Shown here: piece by piece, positions 9,147 through 21,835 of the stretch | How positions within the stretch are numbered: the first letter of the stretch is position 1 | Layout: the number at the start of each line of letters is the position of its first letter | Source of the DNA: Spirogloea muscicola | Taxonomy: Eukaryota; Streptophyta; Zygnematophyceae; Spirogloeales; Spirogloeaceae | Direction: 5' to 3' | DNA: 34,094 nt | Assembly: GCA_009602725.1 (NCBI GenBank) | Contig: WELB01000049.1 | Span: 348,752-382,845, forward strand | Made by a program: the position numbers and the translations under genes | Notes under the pieces: generated by a model | Told to the model about the DNA's origin: nothing | Database searches by the model: none | Seen by the model: the letters and a program-made list of their open reading frames with translations, nothing else

Positions 9147-10199
9147 AGGCTCAGGGTATCTTACTGATGTGGGAGTTGACTCGTTCTCAGTGACTAGCTT
9201 AACGCACCATCAACGAGTGATGTTCTGGAAGATTACAATTTGACGAGTAGCTTGTCCTTTTATAGCGACGAATGGTGACAAGTCTCAGCTTGCCATCTCG
9301 ATGCCCACAGTACACAGGTGTACCAGTTTCCGGCAGAAGTCAATGAGTACCAAACGACTCTGCTCCAAGGTAATTCGAGGTGTTTGAAGGTGATCAGCAT
9401 CTACGTGTACAAAGAAGTACCTCCATATGCAACATGCCAAGCTGCGCCTGTGGCCTTGTGGTAAGAAGTAAGAGTAGCCACTGACGAGCTTGCTGTATAA
9501 GATGCACCGTGCCGAAGATGCTAACGACTTCATGGACACGTTCGGTAAATGACGGAGCTGCATGGCTTGCGATGACTGCAGTTGGCCGCAAGTTAGTGCA
9601 TTCCAGCATCGTTTGTGCAGCGATTTCGATTGAGGTCAAGCATCTGACTCGTCCTCAGGTCGCGTGTCACAAGTCTCATCCACTGGCAAAGTCCCTCAGA
9701 GCTACCAAGTGACAGTGCCTGTTCCTTTGATGACCGCGAGTAATACATCAAGGGGCCAGAGGGTGTGAAGCAAATTTACAGCTCCTTGGTGTCGGAAAAT
9801 CTGCAGCGAAGAGAGGTGCCTGAGGTCAATGTCCCGCCCGACTCAACAATCAGCTGCCCTGTTGATCAAGTACGCGTCATTTCCACCTAAATTGCTCGTC
9901 TGAGTCACGTGTCTCCACCAGGCAGGTGGATGCACTTGGCAAGTCTGCAGGTTGTGCTTTCTCTCAATGCACTATCCACCTTCAGAGGCTCTTAGCTCTG
10001 GGCAGTCCAACCCAAATGTATGTCATGCACAACAACAACCTGCCATCCCTGGCAGTTCTCAAGATCCTACTTTTTCCCTGTCACAAGCACGAGAGTGCCA
10101 AAATAGAGCATATTACGTGGGTGCCCAGACCTCAAATCCTTGGGAGTCTGACATTCTCTGCTTTGATCACAGCAGAAATTGGACAAAGGCCTCTTCCTG
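9147..10199. other. Intergenic, no gene recognised
   Basis: Roughly balanced composition. Minus frames around 9285-9640 are open for 80-90 codons but show no family motif. A plus frame at 9952-10224 is open for 90 codons (contains ECQNRAYYVGAQTSNPWESD) and runs into the next retroelement fragment; it is not recognised. Either could be an exon or relic. Confidence 0.35.
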
Positions 10200-10315
10200 G
10201 TTGTGGGCGCCAGGTCAGGCTTGAGCTAAGGAATGGAGTGTGAGTGATGGAGGGCCTGAATGGCCAGACACATTGACAGATGTACATCACTAAGCTGACC
10301 CGCTCATCAACCACG
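10200..10315 (-). mobile_element. Retroelement 3' fragment, subfamily D, minus orientation
   Basis: The minus strand reads GATGAGCGGGTCAGCTTAG, then TGATGTACATCTGTCAATGTG and TGGCCATTCAGGCCCTC. This matches plus-strand sequence at about 32075-32150, which follows a family ORF end there. Only untranslated sequence is present here. Confidence 0.65.
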
Positions 10316-10526
10316 AATCAGCACATGGAACAAAACCACGTAGAGGTGTTAACTGATGCCCGCATACCAGACGGCAATTTAACAAGCCCTTGTGCCACCA
10401 GTTGCCACCAGTACCCGCAGAGCAGTGCAGCTGGGCTGCACGTGGCCAGCCGCCTAGAGCCGGCCGCGGGTGGCGCGCCTGCAGCGGCGCCAGCCAGCCG
10501 CCGCCGCCGCCGCCTCCACCGCCGCC

Positions 10527-10650
<124 letters not shown>

Positions 10651-10757
10651 NNNNNNNNNNNNNNNNNNNNNNNNNNNNNNNNNNNNNNNNNNNNNNNNNN
10701 NNNNNNNNNNNNNNNNNNNNNNNNNNNNNNNNNNNNNNNNNNNNNNNNNNNNNNNNN
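10651..10757. other. Assembly gap (107 N)
   Basis: A run of N. It lies just upstream of the first visible SelO codons, so the SelO start codon and any targeting peptide are probably inside or beyond it. Confidence 0.98.
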
Positions 10758-10758
10758 G

Positions 10759-13700
10759 CGCTCGGGCGAGGCCCCGGCGGCGGCGGCGGCGGCGCCTCCA
10801 GCGCGGCGGGCGCTCGAGGGCCTGCCTTGGCGGCACACCTTCGTGGACGAGCTGCCGGGCGACTCGCAGGTCGGCGGCCCCGTGCGCCAGGTCCGCAACG
10901 CCTGCTACTCGCTCGTCAGGCCGTCCACGGCGGCCACTGATCCGGTGCTCGTCGCCGCGTCCGCCGACGTTGCGGAGCTCATCGGCCTCGACCCCGCCGA
11001 GTAAGTGGCACCCTCACCTCCCGAGGCCCCAACATCTTACTGATTTCATTTAGGTCTTGGGTTTTCTGCCATGGTCTTCCTAGAAGTATACGTAGGAGCT
11101 ATCATCGGCTTCGTAGTGGTTCCACAGTTGCCGCTGGCCTGCTGTCGCATCACAGCGCTTCTTGAGAGAGCTAGGCAAGTATTTGCGAGGAGTCGATCCG
11201 GGGTATCATGTGTCTGGGAGGATCACCTAGCTGCAGCTTTCTTCCTGGCAACCACGGCGAAGAGCATCCAGCTTCCACAGTGGGACGCTTATTAGCTATG
11301 TTTTCAGGGCTTAGCTCTAGCCTGCCCCAGCTCGAGCACCTACTGACCGGCCGCTATTCATAGTACCTCGCTGTTGCTGGGCTGTCGGGGTTGGCAGGTT
11401 CGAGCAGCCCGAGTTTGTGCAGGTCTTCTGCGGAGCTATCACCCTTGCCGGCAGGTGAGGAGGTGTGTGAAGCAGCCGATGAGTCTGCAGTGCTTGGCAA
11501 CCCCCCCACCTGACTTCTCAACATACGCATCTGCAAGAGTATAAGTGCATCGTGCATATCTGTCAGAGCTTGCAAAGAGTACAATAAAACGGGCGTATCT
11601 GGCAACCAGCGAACGTATACCCCCTCAACTTAGAGCGAGCTTTGCCCCCTGAGGTGGCTTTGTATCTGGGAGGAGCTGAAATTGGTGAGCCTTTCCTTGA
11701 CTGCAATCTGCTTGGTGGCTTCTCATTTTGGCACTTACCAGCAAGCCGTACGCTCAGTGCTACGGCGGTCACCAATTTGGGCAGTGGGCGGGCCAGCTGG
11801 GCGATGGCCGAGCTATCACGCTCGGCGAGGTCGTCAATACCACTGGCAACTCGTGGGAGCTCCAGGTGAGATGGCTGATATTCCCCTCCTTGAGAACTTT
11901 GCGTGCTTACCTCACTCTCTGGCATTGCCCCTAGTGCGTCTCCTGCTACTTACAGTACTTGCCCTGCTTGGCGATAAGCCATGTGCAGCTCAAGGGCGCT
12001 GGGAGGACACCGTACAGCCGGCATGCTGATGGCAAGGCGGTGCTCCGCAGCTCACTGCGGGAGTACGCATGCAGCGAGGCAATGCACTACCTGGGCGTGC
12101 CGACGACGCGTGCGTTGAGCCTGATCAGCACTGGCGAGCAGGTCCTCAGGGACATGTTCTACAAGTGCGATTCGCATACTCAGACCCACCCCTACTTTCC
12201 CGGCTTGCCTCCACCTTCTCACCACCCCCCTTTTCTCTGCAGCTCCCAACATCGTTTTCCAGAAACGAGAGAGCGTATATCTGTGGAGCTGTGTCCCTTA
12301 CCTCTTCACTTTGGTGGTTTTCCTGGCAACCTTCTTGCTATTGGAGAGCCCCATGTTACCTGAAAATTCTCAAGTGAGATGGTTTGCTCACAGTTTCTGG
12401 CTGATTGTGCAATGTGCAGTGGGAATGCGAGGATGGAGCCTGGTGCAGTGGTGTGTCGTGTGGCACCCTCCTTCCTGCGCTTTGGGTCATTCCAGATACA
12501 TGCATCGCGCGGCGGCGTCGAGGCCGACCTTGTGCGCGTGCTCGCAAACTACGTTATCCGGCACCATTTCCCAGCCCTTGACACGCTGCCTGATCCTACG
12601 GACGCCCCAAAGGCTGCTGCTGAAGCATCCTCTCACGAGGGTGCCGACGAGGAGAAGCAAGTGGACCTTTCAAAGAACAAGTATGCAGGTGAGGAGGCTG
12701 CATTGCGATCCACATTACAGGGAAAAGATGCCGTTGTCTAGGTTTTAGCCAAGCTGTAGATCACAAAATTTACACTTTACATTTCCTTGTAGTAGGTACT
12801 GTTGATTTGGTTGCCCCTTATACACCCTTATGTCTTAAGTTACTGCTGGCAGTCTTCGATGTAAGTCTTAGTAATCTTTATAACTCTTCCAAAAGTCAAT
12901 CAGCTGACACCCTTTCACCACCACCAAACAAGCCAAGCTCTTCACTTTCTGAGTCTTGTTCTTCTACCTGGCAGCTTGGTTTGCAAACATTGCGGAGAGC
13001 ACAGGCCAGCTTGTGGCAGCGTGGCAGGCCGTTGGCTTTACACATGGCGTGCTCAATACCGACAACATGAGCGTGCTTGGCCTGACCATCGACTATGGGC
13101 CCTTTGGCTTTCTGGACAAATTCGACCCTGAATACACGCCTAACACGACTGACCACCCAGGCCGTCGCTACAGCTTCGGTGCACAGCCAGATGTGGGCCT
13201 CTGGAACATTGTACAGCTGGCCAATACGCTTCTGTCGGTCAAGCTCATGACTACAGATGAGGCGCAGTACTGTATATCGCGGTATGGAAGGCGCCTCTTT
13301 CACAAAGACAATAAGCCTCACAAAAGGGTTTTGACATATATAGATGCCATGTGTTTCGCATATTTAGATTTTCGTATAATTGTGTGTACACATTCTCTGA
13401 CTAGTGCATAGTCTGTCGATTTGTGTCCCGCAGGTATGCTGAGTCGTTTCTTGAGGAGTATCAGATGAAGATGAGGCAGAAGCTCGGGCTTGCGAACTAC
13501 AACAAAGAGCTGACACAGTCCCTGCTCAAGCTCATGGCAACTGATGGAGCTGACTTTACAAATTTGTTTCGCGCGTTGGGGCGAGTGCCGTCCTCGTCCT
13601 CGGCATCAGAGGAGGAGCTCCTTGCTCCACTTACCAACGCTCTGGGTAACATCTCAAAGGATCGTGTTGCAGCTTGGGTTGAGTGGCTCAAGAAGTACAC

Positions 13701-14140
13701 CGCCGAGGTCGCTGCCCTCTCCACTTGAAGACCTATAGGATTCTGCCGCATAATTTTGGTTGGCATGCTATCTTGGCTTCAAGTCAGCATTTGGGTCGCT
13801 TCGGCTTGGCCCTACAAACCCGTCACAACATCATAAGTTGCATGTTGCTTACACTGACACTGTGATCGGTGCTTTCCTACTGCAGCTGTGCTCCCAGGGC
13901 TCGCAGGATGTGGAGCGGGAGGCAGAAATGAACCGGGCCAATCCCAAGTACATCCTGCGCAACTACCTCTGCCAGGTGGCTATCGAGGCCGCCGAGGCGG
14001 GGAGCTATGGCGAGCTTGCTGAGCTGCTGGACGTTATGAGGCGACCTTATGAGGATCAGCCAGGCAAGGACAAGTATGCCGCGCCGCCGCCTGAGTGGGC
14101 CTCGCGGCCAGGTGTCTCAATGCTGTCGTGCTCCTCATGA
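10759..14140 (+). CDS. SELO: Protein adenylyltransferase SelO (YdiU/UPF0061 family), 5' partial
   Basis: SelO is a pseudokinase-fold enzyme that transfers AMP from ATP to protein Ser/Thr/Tyr, acting in mitochondria and redox responses. Eight visible exons join in frame: 10759-11000, 11398-11454, 11742-11865, 11989-12164, 12420-12688, 12975-13281, 13434-13707, 13886-14140, giving 567 residues plus stop. Hallmarks in order: [90 protein letters not shown] (metal-binding N and D) and [12 protein letters not shown]. The C-terminus is MLSCSS, with Cys where vertebrate SelO has selenocysteine. The exon 5 end carries a low-complexity Ala/Glu insert before KNKYA. The last intron starts GTCGCT, a weak donor; ignoring it would end the protein at 13728 and lose the conserved C-terminus. 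The 5' end lies in the gap. Confidence 0.95.
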
Positions 14141-14989
14141 GAGCGGGACTGGCAGACTGGCAGGCCTTGCCTGTGTCTGAACTGGCACGGTGACAAGAAA
14201 GGTTGTAGTTCACTCAGATGCCTGCGGGCACCAATGCTGAGGCCACGGTGCTATGCCAAAGAGACCGTCTACCATTTGTCACTTGGAAGCCATTGCCTTC
14301 ATTGAAGAACATCTCTATGCTTCAGTCAACGGGAGGGTTTTGGGTCCTCGCCATACTAGGATGCTTTTGGGCATCACCTACAGCAAAAGACTTGCTCAAG
14401 TGGATTACTATTCAGAATACCACATGCACAGTATCCCAAGTGGTTTGTAGAGAGGTCACAGAGATGGTATTGGGGCTTCTCCTGACTTGCAGCTTAGCAC
14501 GCAACATTCATTCTTCATTATCTACTTGATAAGGGACTACTCAAAGATTCAGTTTTCTCACACCTCCTATCCTTTTTGTTGCTTACATAGAAGTTTCAAT
14601 CTTGTCTACACAAATCTTTCTCATCGACAACCCCTATGCTCATGCAGAACAGCGAACAAGAAGAGTTTTCCACATTATGCTCATGCAGAAGCTACTAGTC
14701 AGAGGAAGGCCTTTTTACACTGCTGCTTGTTATCTTCTTTGCATGGCCTTATCAGAGGCACTGCAGCCCAGCCTGCTTAAGCTGGGGCTTCATTCAAATG
14801 TAATCTGGAGTCCACTTACATGTCTAATAGCACTGTCGATAACAGTGTGCAATTTGTTTGCTTTGGATCACATGCCAACGTTTGGGCTTTCACTGACGTC
14901 AATGAGAGGCAGGCTTGTGCACATGGCGAGAAAAGAAGTTGCAGAAGATAATTCTGGATCACCCAGGTCATGTATCGACAAGGCTTTAC
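14141..14989. other. Convergent 3' intergenic region
   Basis: Separates the SelO stop from the aminopeptidase stop on the opposite strand. It should hold both 3' UTRs and polyadenylation sites. Short open frames here show no family motif. Confidence 0.5.
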
Positions 14990-17900
14990 CTACATGTTCG
15001 ACTTTGACTGATGGCTGGTGAGCCAGGTGGCTATATCCTCAAGGTCTCGCCGGAGCCAGGCTGCTCTTGACCGCACTGCCTCCAAAGTCCTGGCAATCTC
15101 CATGGTCGCGCCGGGCACGGGATTCGCATCGTAAAAGGCCGCCACATCGTCCGCTTTCTCTTCCGACGAGAATCCTCGGAATGGTAAGCATGCCACATGC
15201 TGGCACGTATAGAACAAAATCAGTAGATACAGTGCCCAGTTGAAGGCACGTCATGCGGCAGAGCACACATGCTGCAGCATGCACAGGTCGTGAAACACGC
15301 TCTTGGAGATACAGGCGCAGCAATGTAACTTCTGTCTGTTCCCATTTCGTCTCAGGTGAGGTGCAGTGGGTGAACTGACAAATTGCAGCAAATGCTGTGA
15401 CACTGACCTGAATGAGGCCATGTGCGGAATGGAAGCGCTCGTAAAGAACGCCCCAGTGCTCCTTGACATACTCCCACTGGATGTCTCTGCCATATTTGTT
15501 ACCAGCCAAGGAAGCAAAGACATACCTGCACCAGCCCATCAGGTGTATCAAATTCAGCTCAGCATACTTTGCACAGCTGGGCTAAGCTGGAGTCAAGTTG
15601 CAAGCAAAGTTGCACAAACCAGTCATCGTATTGTGCTGGCGGTAGTTAATGGGACCACGGAGAACATGGAATGAAGTGCATGTACCAGTCAATCATTCTA
15701 TGCTGTAAGAGGCAATCAGGACCAACGAAAGACAACAATGAGGTTTTCAGAGGACGTGGTTTACAAGATATCTTGAGCCTTGACCTCGTCCTCATTCAAT
15801 CCAAAGTCAAGGAACTCCTTCACAAGCTCCTCCTGCCTTGTCTGCCCCATAGCTGCAATTACAGCGCCCCAAGCACCCAACACTCAGTATCTTCTTTGGC
15901 CTTCTGTCTTGGCCTTCTGTCTTAGAAACTGCTGAAAGGGAGAGAAGAAGGATCCTAACCACTGTCGTTTCAGCTGTTTCTCTTTTAGAATGGGGAAGAG
16001 CCCTACTGACGTAAAGGGCCTGCTCTGCACTGCACAGGTTAAGCATGTAAGTAGTAAACCTATGGCGACATTTAGAGGATGACTCGGTCGATGTTCCTGC
16101 AATACTGCTAAGCAAAGGAGACTCGCAGACCTGTGAGGCATTTGATCTTGAAGTCCTGAGTCTCAGCCTGGCGGAACAAAGCTTGAGCAGCTTCATATTC
16201 GGCTCGGCCCCCGTTCCGCACAGAAAGTGCCATGACCAATTGCCTCAAGTCTGGATGCACAGACCTGTGAAAGCACGCCTTGAAAGGTTTTAGTCTAGCT
16301 TACCCTGCTGAAAAGATGCATGGTGCAACCCAGACGATTGATGCTCCATCACATCAATTGCAAGAGCTTGGTAAGTAAAGATCAGAGTATGCTTAGCGCC
16401 TCAGGGCACCAAAGCTTTGCGTTGACTTCTGCAACAATCAATATTTGTGCAAAATAGCGTTCTCAGAGAACTCACGTCAAATCTTGTTGCAGATCCTTAA
16501 ATTGCTTCTGGCACTCGGCAATTGTTGCCTCGTCCTGGAAGCTTCCAAGCTTCGAGAGAACCAATGGCCGAAGCATTGCCACCAGGTGCGACTCGCTGTT
16601 GTCCGCTTGCCAGCCCACCTTCGTGGCTATGCCAGCATAGAGCTTCCGGCCGAGCTCTTCCAGCAAAGGATGGCACTCTTGTGCGGAGAGCAACGAATCC
16701 AGTTCACCAAGGTCTGCACTCAATTGACTCCAGACAGTATAGCTGCAAAATTGGCACGAGGGCAACATGGTGTCAGTAGTCAATCTTCCAAGTATGTGCT
16801 AAGATGTGCAAAGAATGAGTCAAGTGGGACATTTGATATGTTAACGAGAGTTGGCCTTACTCTGTCTCGTTAATATAAGCAGTCGTAAGCTCTAAAGCTT
16901 GGCTGGTTGGCAGCACACCTGCCTTTGCTAGCGCATAGGCATCCATTGAAATACCTGACAAAAGAGAAGCACATCAGATGTGCCCCAAGGGCAATGTAGG
17001 CTTTCTGATGGAGGTATGTGGTTTTGAGTACTGACTGTATTGACTGTTAAGGACAGGATGCTGCAGCAATTGCTCTCTAACAGATGATTGTTAGCTGCAG
17101 CCTTTACCTAGCCTGTCAGCAGCTGGAAGAGCGAGCTCTTGGACGGCACCAGCCAGAGCCTGCCAGAGCTCAGGTGTGTAATTGACTCTGTAGATTCCTG
17201 TCTGGCCTTGGTTCAGCTTCAGCCAGCCGTCAGCTGGCACCTATGCCATTGTGGTGTGTGACAGAGACAGTGTCAGCAATAATTGCTGCTATTAATTGTC
17301 AGTAGCTGCCTACCCTGTGCATAGATACTGAAGCAATATCCATGTCGAGTGTAGGTCATCATCTAAGAACTGTTGGGTCCAGTTGTTCGAACCAGGCAAA
17401 AGGTCAGCTGCTGTCACAACATCATGCTTTACTTGCATACGGCTCGCAATCTGGCAAGTTTTTGATCACACTGAGAGGTGTACCTGCAGACTATTAGCAG
17501 TGCCCTCCTTCTCCGAGAGAACAATGAGTGGCAGCTCGTTCGAGTCGGCAGCAACAGCAGTGACAGGCACCCACCAGAGCTGGGAGTCTTCCTCGGGCGA
17601 CGGAGGGCCTTTTGAGAGGAACCGGCTCTGCCTGAGCTGCAGGGGGCCTCCAGGGGAGCCAGTCACTGTAATCAAGGGATAGCCCATCTGAGCTGTCCAG
17701 CTGTCCATCATTTCTTTGACCGGCTTGCCCGATGCCTCGGCCAGGGCACTCCACAGGTCATTGGTTACAGTGTTGCCGTACTTGTGGGCACTCAGGTACT
17801 CGTGCAGCCCCTGCCAAGTTTCAAAATGTAAGACGTGACCTATGAGTCCTCACACTATCGCCCCGTGTGTGGCGCACAGATACAATGATTTGCACAATGC

Positions 17901-20517
17901 CACTGTGCAAATACACATGCCTGGTAGAAGCAACAGTGTAAGAAACACTGAAAGGGGCAAACAGCGCCAATACGTGCTAGAAGTCACCTTCTTGAAGTCG
18001 GCATGTCCCAAGGCGGCCTCCAGTTGGCGGATGACGCATGCGCCCTTTTGGTAGCTCAGAGCGTCAAACACTTGCTGAATCTCCTTGGGATCGGTGATGG
18101 GTACTTCGATTGGGTGAGAAGAGAGGAGAGCATCCGTGCTCAGCGCCCTGCTCATGTCGCTGCTCACAAACTGACATGGACATACACAGGCACCCACATT
18201 TCAATCTAACTTAGGCTCTATGCATAAGTGACAATGTCGCTCAATGACACTTGATCCTCCTGATCTATCTGCAGGTGAGAGCAGAAGCAGTAACAGATGA
18301 TCAGGAAGCTAGTCCGACATGAGTACCTGGGTCCATACATCCCATTCAGGAAACACCGAGTCCACACCCAGCCATCCAACCCATGTGGCAAAGCCCTCAT
18401 TCAACCATAGGTCGTTCCACCACTGCATCGTAACCAGATTTCCAAACCACTGCCACATATTGCGTGCTCACAATGCAAGATAAGGGATCCACTGATCCAA
18501 AGAACTTGCTCAAAGTTGCCAAAAGCATTCTGCTGCAGCAAATAAATGTGTGTTGAGCTGGAGTACTGCAAGAGAAGCTTCTCTATCAACCTGGTGTGCA
18601 AGCTCGTGAGAGACGACATAGGCCACACGTTGTCGCGTAGCAGCAGAAGCGTTTGCCTCATCCACAAGAAGGGCAGTCTCCCGAAACGTGACGAGCCCCC
18701 AATTCTCCATGGCCCCCATGGCAAAGTCCGGTATAGCTGCAGCATTTCAGCAGAATGGCCGGTACTGACTGCAATCAGTATGGCAATAGCATGTGAAGCC
18801 GTCAGCATAAATATCTAGCCTTCGAGTGTGGGTGTTCAGAAGTCGCAGCAAGACAGAGCTTAGAGCACTGGCAGCGTAGCCCTCCTTGATCAGAACTACA
18901 CTGGAGCCATAGTCTGCCTACCTATGAGATCTGCTTTCGGTAGAGGGTATGGAATCCCAAAATAGCTGGTGAAGAAGGAAAGAATATCTGCGGCCACTTT
19001 AAGAGCAAATTGACCCTCATCTGTTCTTCCCGGTGTTGTGTATACGTTGACCTACAAAGCAACAGCTATTCCCAGCTTAAGGTGTAAATGACAGAAGTCT
19101 ACCGTTTTCTTGCGAGCTTGCATCATCTTTGTCCTCATGCTGTGCACAGCCCCTGCTTACAAGAAGTGAGAGGAACCACAGTCCTGCTGAAGGAGGCCTA
19201 CCTCAACACCTTCTTTTGTTGAAGTTGTTATCTTCTGCACGTCTCCGACTACAAATGCAAGAAGGTACGAGCTCATAATTGGCGTATCAGCAAAGTGCAC
19301 CGCTCGAGAGCCGTCATCACGAACTTCCTCACCAATCTGAGGCATGTTAGAGAGGCCAACCAACCCCTTGGGTACCACCAATGTGACATTAAAGACGGCC
19401 TTGAGTGCCGGCTCATCCCAACATGGGAGGGCCTTTCGAGCCTCTGTAGCTTCAAACTGAGTTGTTGCCAAATATTGCTTCTTCCCATTCATGACAAACG
19501 AGGCTCCTGCAGTATGAGCAGATCTTTGTCACCATCGAGGTAAGCATTGCTTTTGTGAAGCAAAAATTGTGCAGTTGTGCATGGCAAGGCATAATAGACT
19601 TCCCTGACAAGATAATGGCTTCTGGTCTTGGCCATATTGCTTGTCAGAATCTGAAGATGCTCACGGTAGAAGCCAACCATGTTGTCATTGAGAGTCCCTG
19701 AATATTCGAGCTTGAGTACAGCAGACCCCTTCTGCAGCTGAGCATCCTTCAGCAGTAGTGTAGCAGTTGCAGCCTCCTTGTCCAGCGATATGCAGGCGCT
19801 CTCAATCACTGTGGTGTGGCCTTCACTGACGACTTCTGCCTGCTCAGCAATACAAATGGTAATGAGGCAAATACGTAGAGTGAGCAGGGCTGCACAGTCA
19901 CCATCTACTCATGCACTCTTCAGTTAAAGTAGGCCAATACTACTAGGACATCTTCCACAGTGGATTAGGAGACCTGTTGCATCTTCACATTTCCTCTCTA
20001 AGTGAGTACGCTGTATGATCCTCAATCAAACGTACAGCAAAAATCTATGCAGTCGCCTCCGTGACCGTCCAATTGTGAATGTGGCCCCACGATTCGATCT
20101 CAGGCATTAAGCGAATTTCTACTGCACCTTGTGTATCTCGAGCTCGTCGGCATGGAACTTGAGCTCCTTGCTCTCCTCTAGCACCTAAGAGAGGAATACG
20201 TGGGTTGTGAAGAGGCGTTCTCAGCAATTTGGTAGTTGGAAATTCTCGACTTCGTCAGGCTTGACCAACAGTCCCAGCGGTAAGGGAGTCAGGCTCACTT
20301 GGCAGGCACTCTGGGCCGAGAAGCATTCTCGAGAAAAAGGTGGCACAGAACAGCTGAGCTAGGTATATTCTGAGCTGTTCAGGGCATGAAGTAGCATAAA
20401 GGAGCGGAAGTGTCACATCAAGGTCGACGCTGAGGCTGCCCTCGAAGGTGAAGCTCTCGAGGTCGGGCCGAAGGACGAGCGTGTACTTGCGGGGGCGGAC
20501 ATTGGTGGGGAGCAGGA
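14990..20517 (-). CDS. M1 zinc aminopeptidase (puromycin-sensitive/APM1 type), start not placed
   Basis: Removes N-terminal residues from peptides using zinc. Sixteen exons join in frame (minus, 5' to 3'): 20517-20417, 20184-20128, 19839-19665, 19506-19202, 19051-18922, 18736-18591, 18449-18327, 18170-17988, 17810-17484, 17240-17108, 16954-16861, 16742-16476, 16264-16131, 15852-15765, 15525-15408, 15199-14990. They give 862 residues; plant APM1 is about 880. Numbered from the first full codon: [18 protein letters not shown] opens the M1 N-terminal domain; GAMEN is 263-267; HELAH is 299-303, with E322 completing HEXXHX18E (LWLNE). The ERAP1-like C-terminal domain includes GIYRVNY and [10 protein letters not shown] upstream of it. 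All introns are GT..AG. The exon at 20517 begins in phase 2 after a CAG acceptor, so a short first exon with the ATG lies upstream in GC-rich sequence; I could not place it with confidence. There is no signal peptide or membrane anchor in what is visible. Confidence 0.94.
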
Positions 20518-20929
20518 CTGGGCGCGCGCGCGGGACACACGCAGAAGAGGAGAAACTTTGTCAAGACGGCTGGCGGAATGTGGACACACTCGGCTTGGCC
20601 GGGCCTGGCCGTCAAACTGCGGCTCTGGAGACCCTGCGAGCTGGGCGCGCGCGCAGAGAGCGAGGCAGCATGTGCCCGGAGGCGATCGGAGGGCCAGGCG
20701 AGGGCCGAGGGCGCGGGCGCGCGCCTGAGCTGGCGGCCATGGCGGGCGACGCCGCGCACGTCCCGCTGCTCGCCTTCGGGAAGATAAGCGCTTACTGTAA
20801 TGGGACTGGAGCTGTCCAAGTGCGAAAGCAAGCACATATACACATGTAGGCCGCCTGTGGAACGCTTGGAACGTGCCTTTTGGTAACCGGGCTTCGACTG
20901 CAAACCAGCTGCTACTGAGCGCAGCGGTA
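20518..20929. other. GC-rich upstream region of the aminopeptidase
   Basis: Probably holds the missing first exon and promoter of the minus-strand aminopeptidase. Candidate minus ATGs are at 20740 and around 20840, with a good-looking donor GTAAGC near 20796, but none joins the next exon in the required phase without assumptions. Confidence 0.4.
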
Positions 20930-21410
20930 TCAGCAGGGTGCTGATCATCCGCGGGAAGACGAGTTCTTCCCGCTGGCTATCGACACGCATGGGGCGTTGG
21001 GCGGCGGTGGCTCGAGCTGCTCAACCAGCTCGCCCGCCACGCCATCGTCCGCCGCTTCCATGGGGAGCCAGTGGACTTTCCTGCAGCCGGGTCGCTAGCG
21101 CAGGTGTACCGAATGCGCTTGGCCGTCTCGCTGCAGAGGTCTATGGCCCAAGCGCTGCACCTGCGTGCCGGCAGAGCCCTCTCTGCTGCCTCTGGCTCTG
21201 GCCAGGGGACCCACTTCCAGGAGCCTAGCTTCTCTGACCTGAGGCTGCTTAGCAGGGGTTACTGAGTAATACGTAGCTGCTTTGTTTCTTGTTGTGCTTG
21301 TTGTTCTTAGCGCTTCCCCTGGGCCCCTTCTCGTACTTTGTTCATTCTTGTTTGGGCTGGCTTTTCCAGCCCCTATCCTCAATGGGCGAGCCCTTGCTTC
21401 AGCAGCAGCT
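20930..21410 (+). mobile_element. Retroelement 3' end, subfamily A, plus orientation
   Basis: Reads DHPREDEFFPLAIDTHGALG; then, after a one-base frame shift near 21000, RRWLELLNQLARHAI, SLAQVYRMRLAVSLQRSMAQ, AGRALSAASGSGQGTHFQEP and SFSDLRLLSRGY-stop (21263-21265). The 3' UTR ends in a stem-loop GGGCTGGCTTTTCCAGCCCC at about 21355-21374, then CCTCAATGGGCGAGCCC. It lies 400 bp from the aminopeptidase 5' exon, in opposite orientation. Confidence 0.88.
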
Positions 21411-21649
21411 GTATTGGCTTGGATTGGCCTCCCTTTCATTTCATGCGCTCCGCGCGCCTTCTCTCTCTCTCCAAGCACCGCTGCCATCACTCAGAGCTCG
21501 CTCGCAAGGGCTGGCCTTTCACAGCCATTTGCATGACATTAGGAGAGCTGATCTTTTCTGGTGCTGAGCACATGGGCCTGAGCTCGCTGCATCAGGTTAA
21601 TATGCAGCTGGAAAAGAGGCACCCCGATGAGACCCACAAGTAGCAGCCA

Positions 21650-21835
21650 AAGAGATTGCTCGCCCATACAGAGAAGGGGCTGGGAAAGGCCAGCCCAAAA
21701 AGAATGGACAAGATCCAAAGCACCAAAAAGGTGCCGAAAAGAAAACTACGCAGCTAGACAATGGACGACGCAGATGGAAGCTCAGTACCCACGAGTGAGC
21801 AGCAGAGAAGTCCAAGTAATTCGCAGCTGGGAAAG
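21650..21835 (-). mobile_element. Retroelement 3' end, subfamily B, minus orientation
   Basis: The minus strand reads FPAANYLDF, then after a shift the SRGY-like end and CTGAGCTTCC. The 3' UTR carries a stem-loop at about 21677-21698 and TCTCTGTATGGGCGAGCAA. It lies in tandem with the next copy. Confidence 0.78.

Noticed and set aside
17360-17440. Extra exon of the aminopeptidase in the 17241-17483 intron
   Set aside because: The frame ([15 protein letters not shown]) hits a stop and lacks family motifs; SLQ joins [10 protein letters not shown] directly in phase 0.
20413-20990. Long minus frames (140-190 codons) over the aminopeptidase first visible exon
   Set aside because: They are in the wrong phase for [12 protein letters not shown] and consist of Arg/Pro/Ala-rich low-complexity translation.
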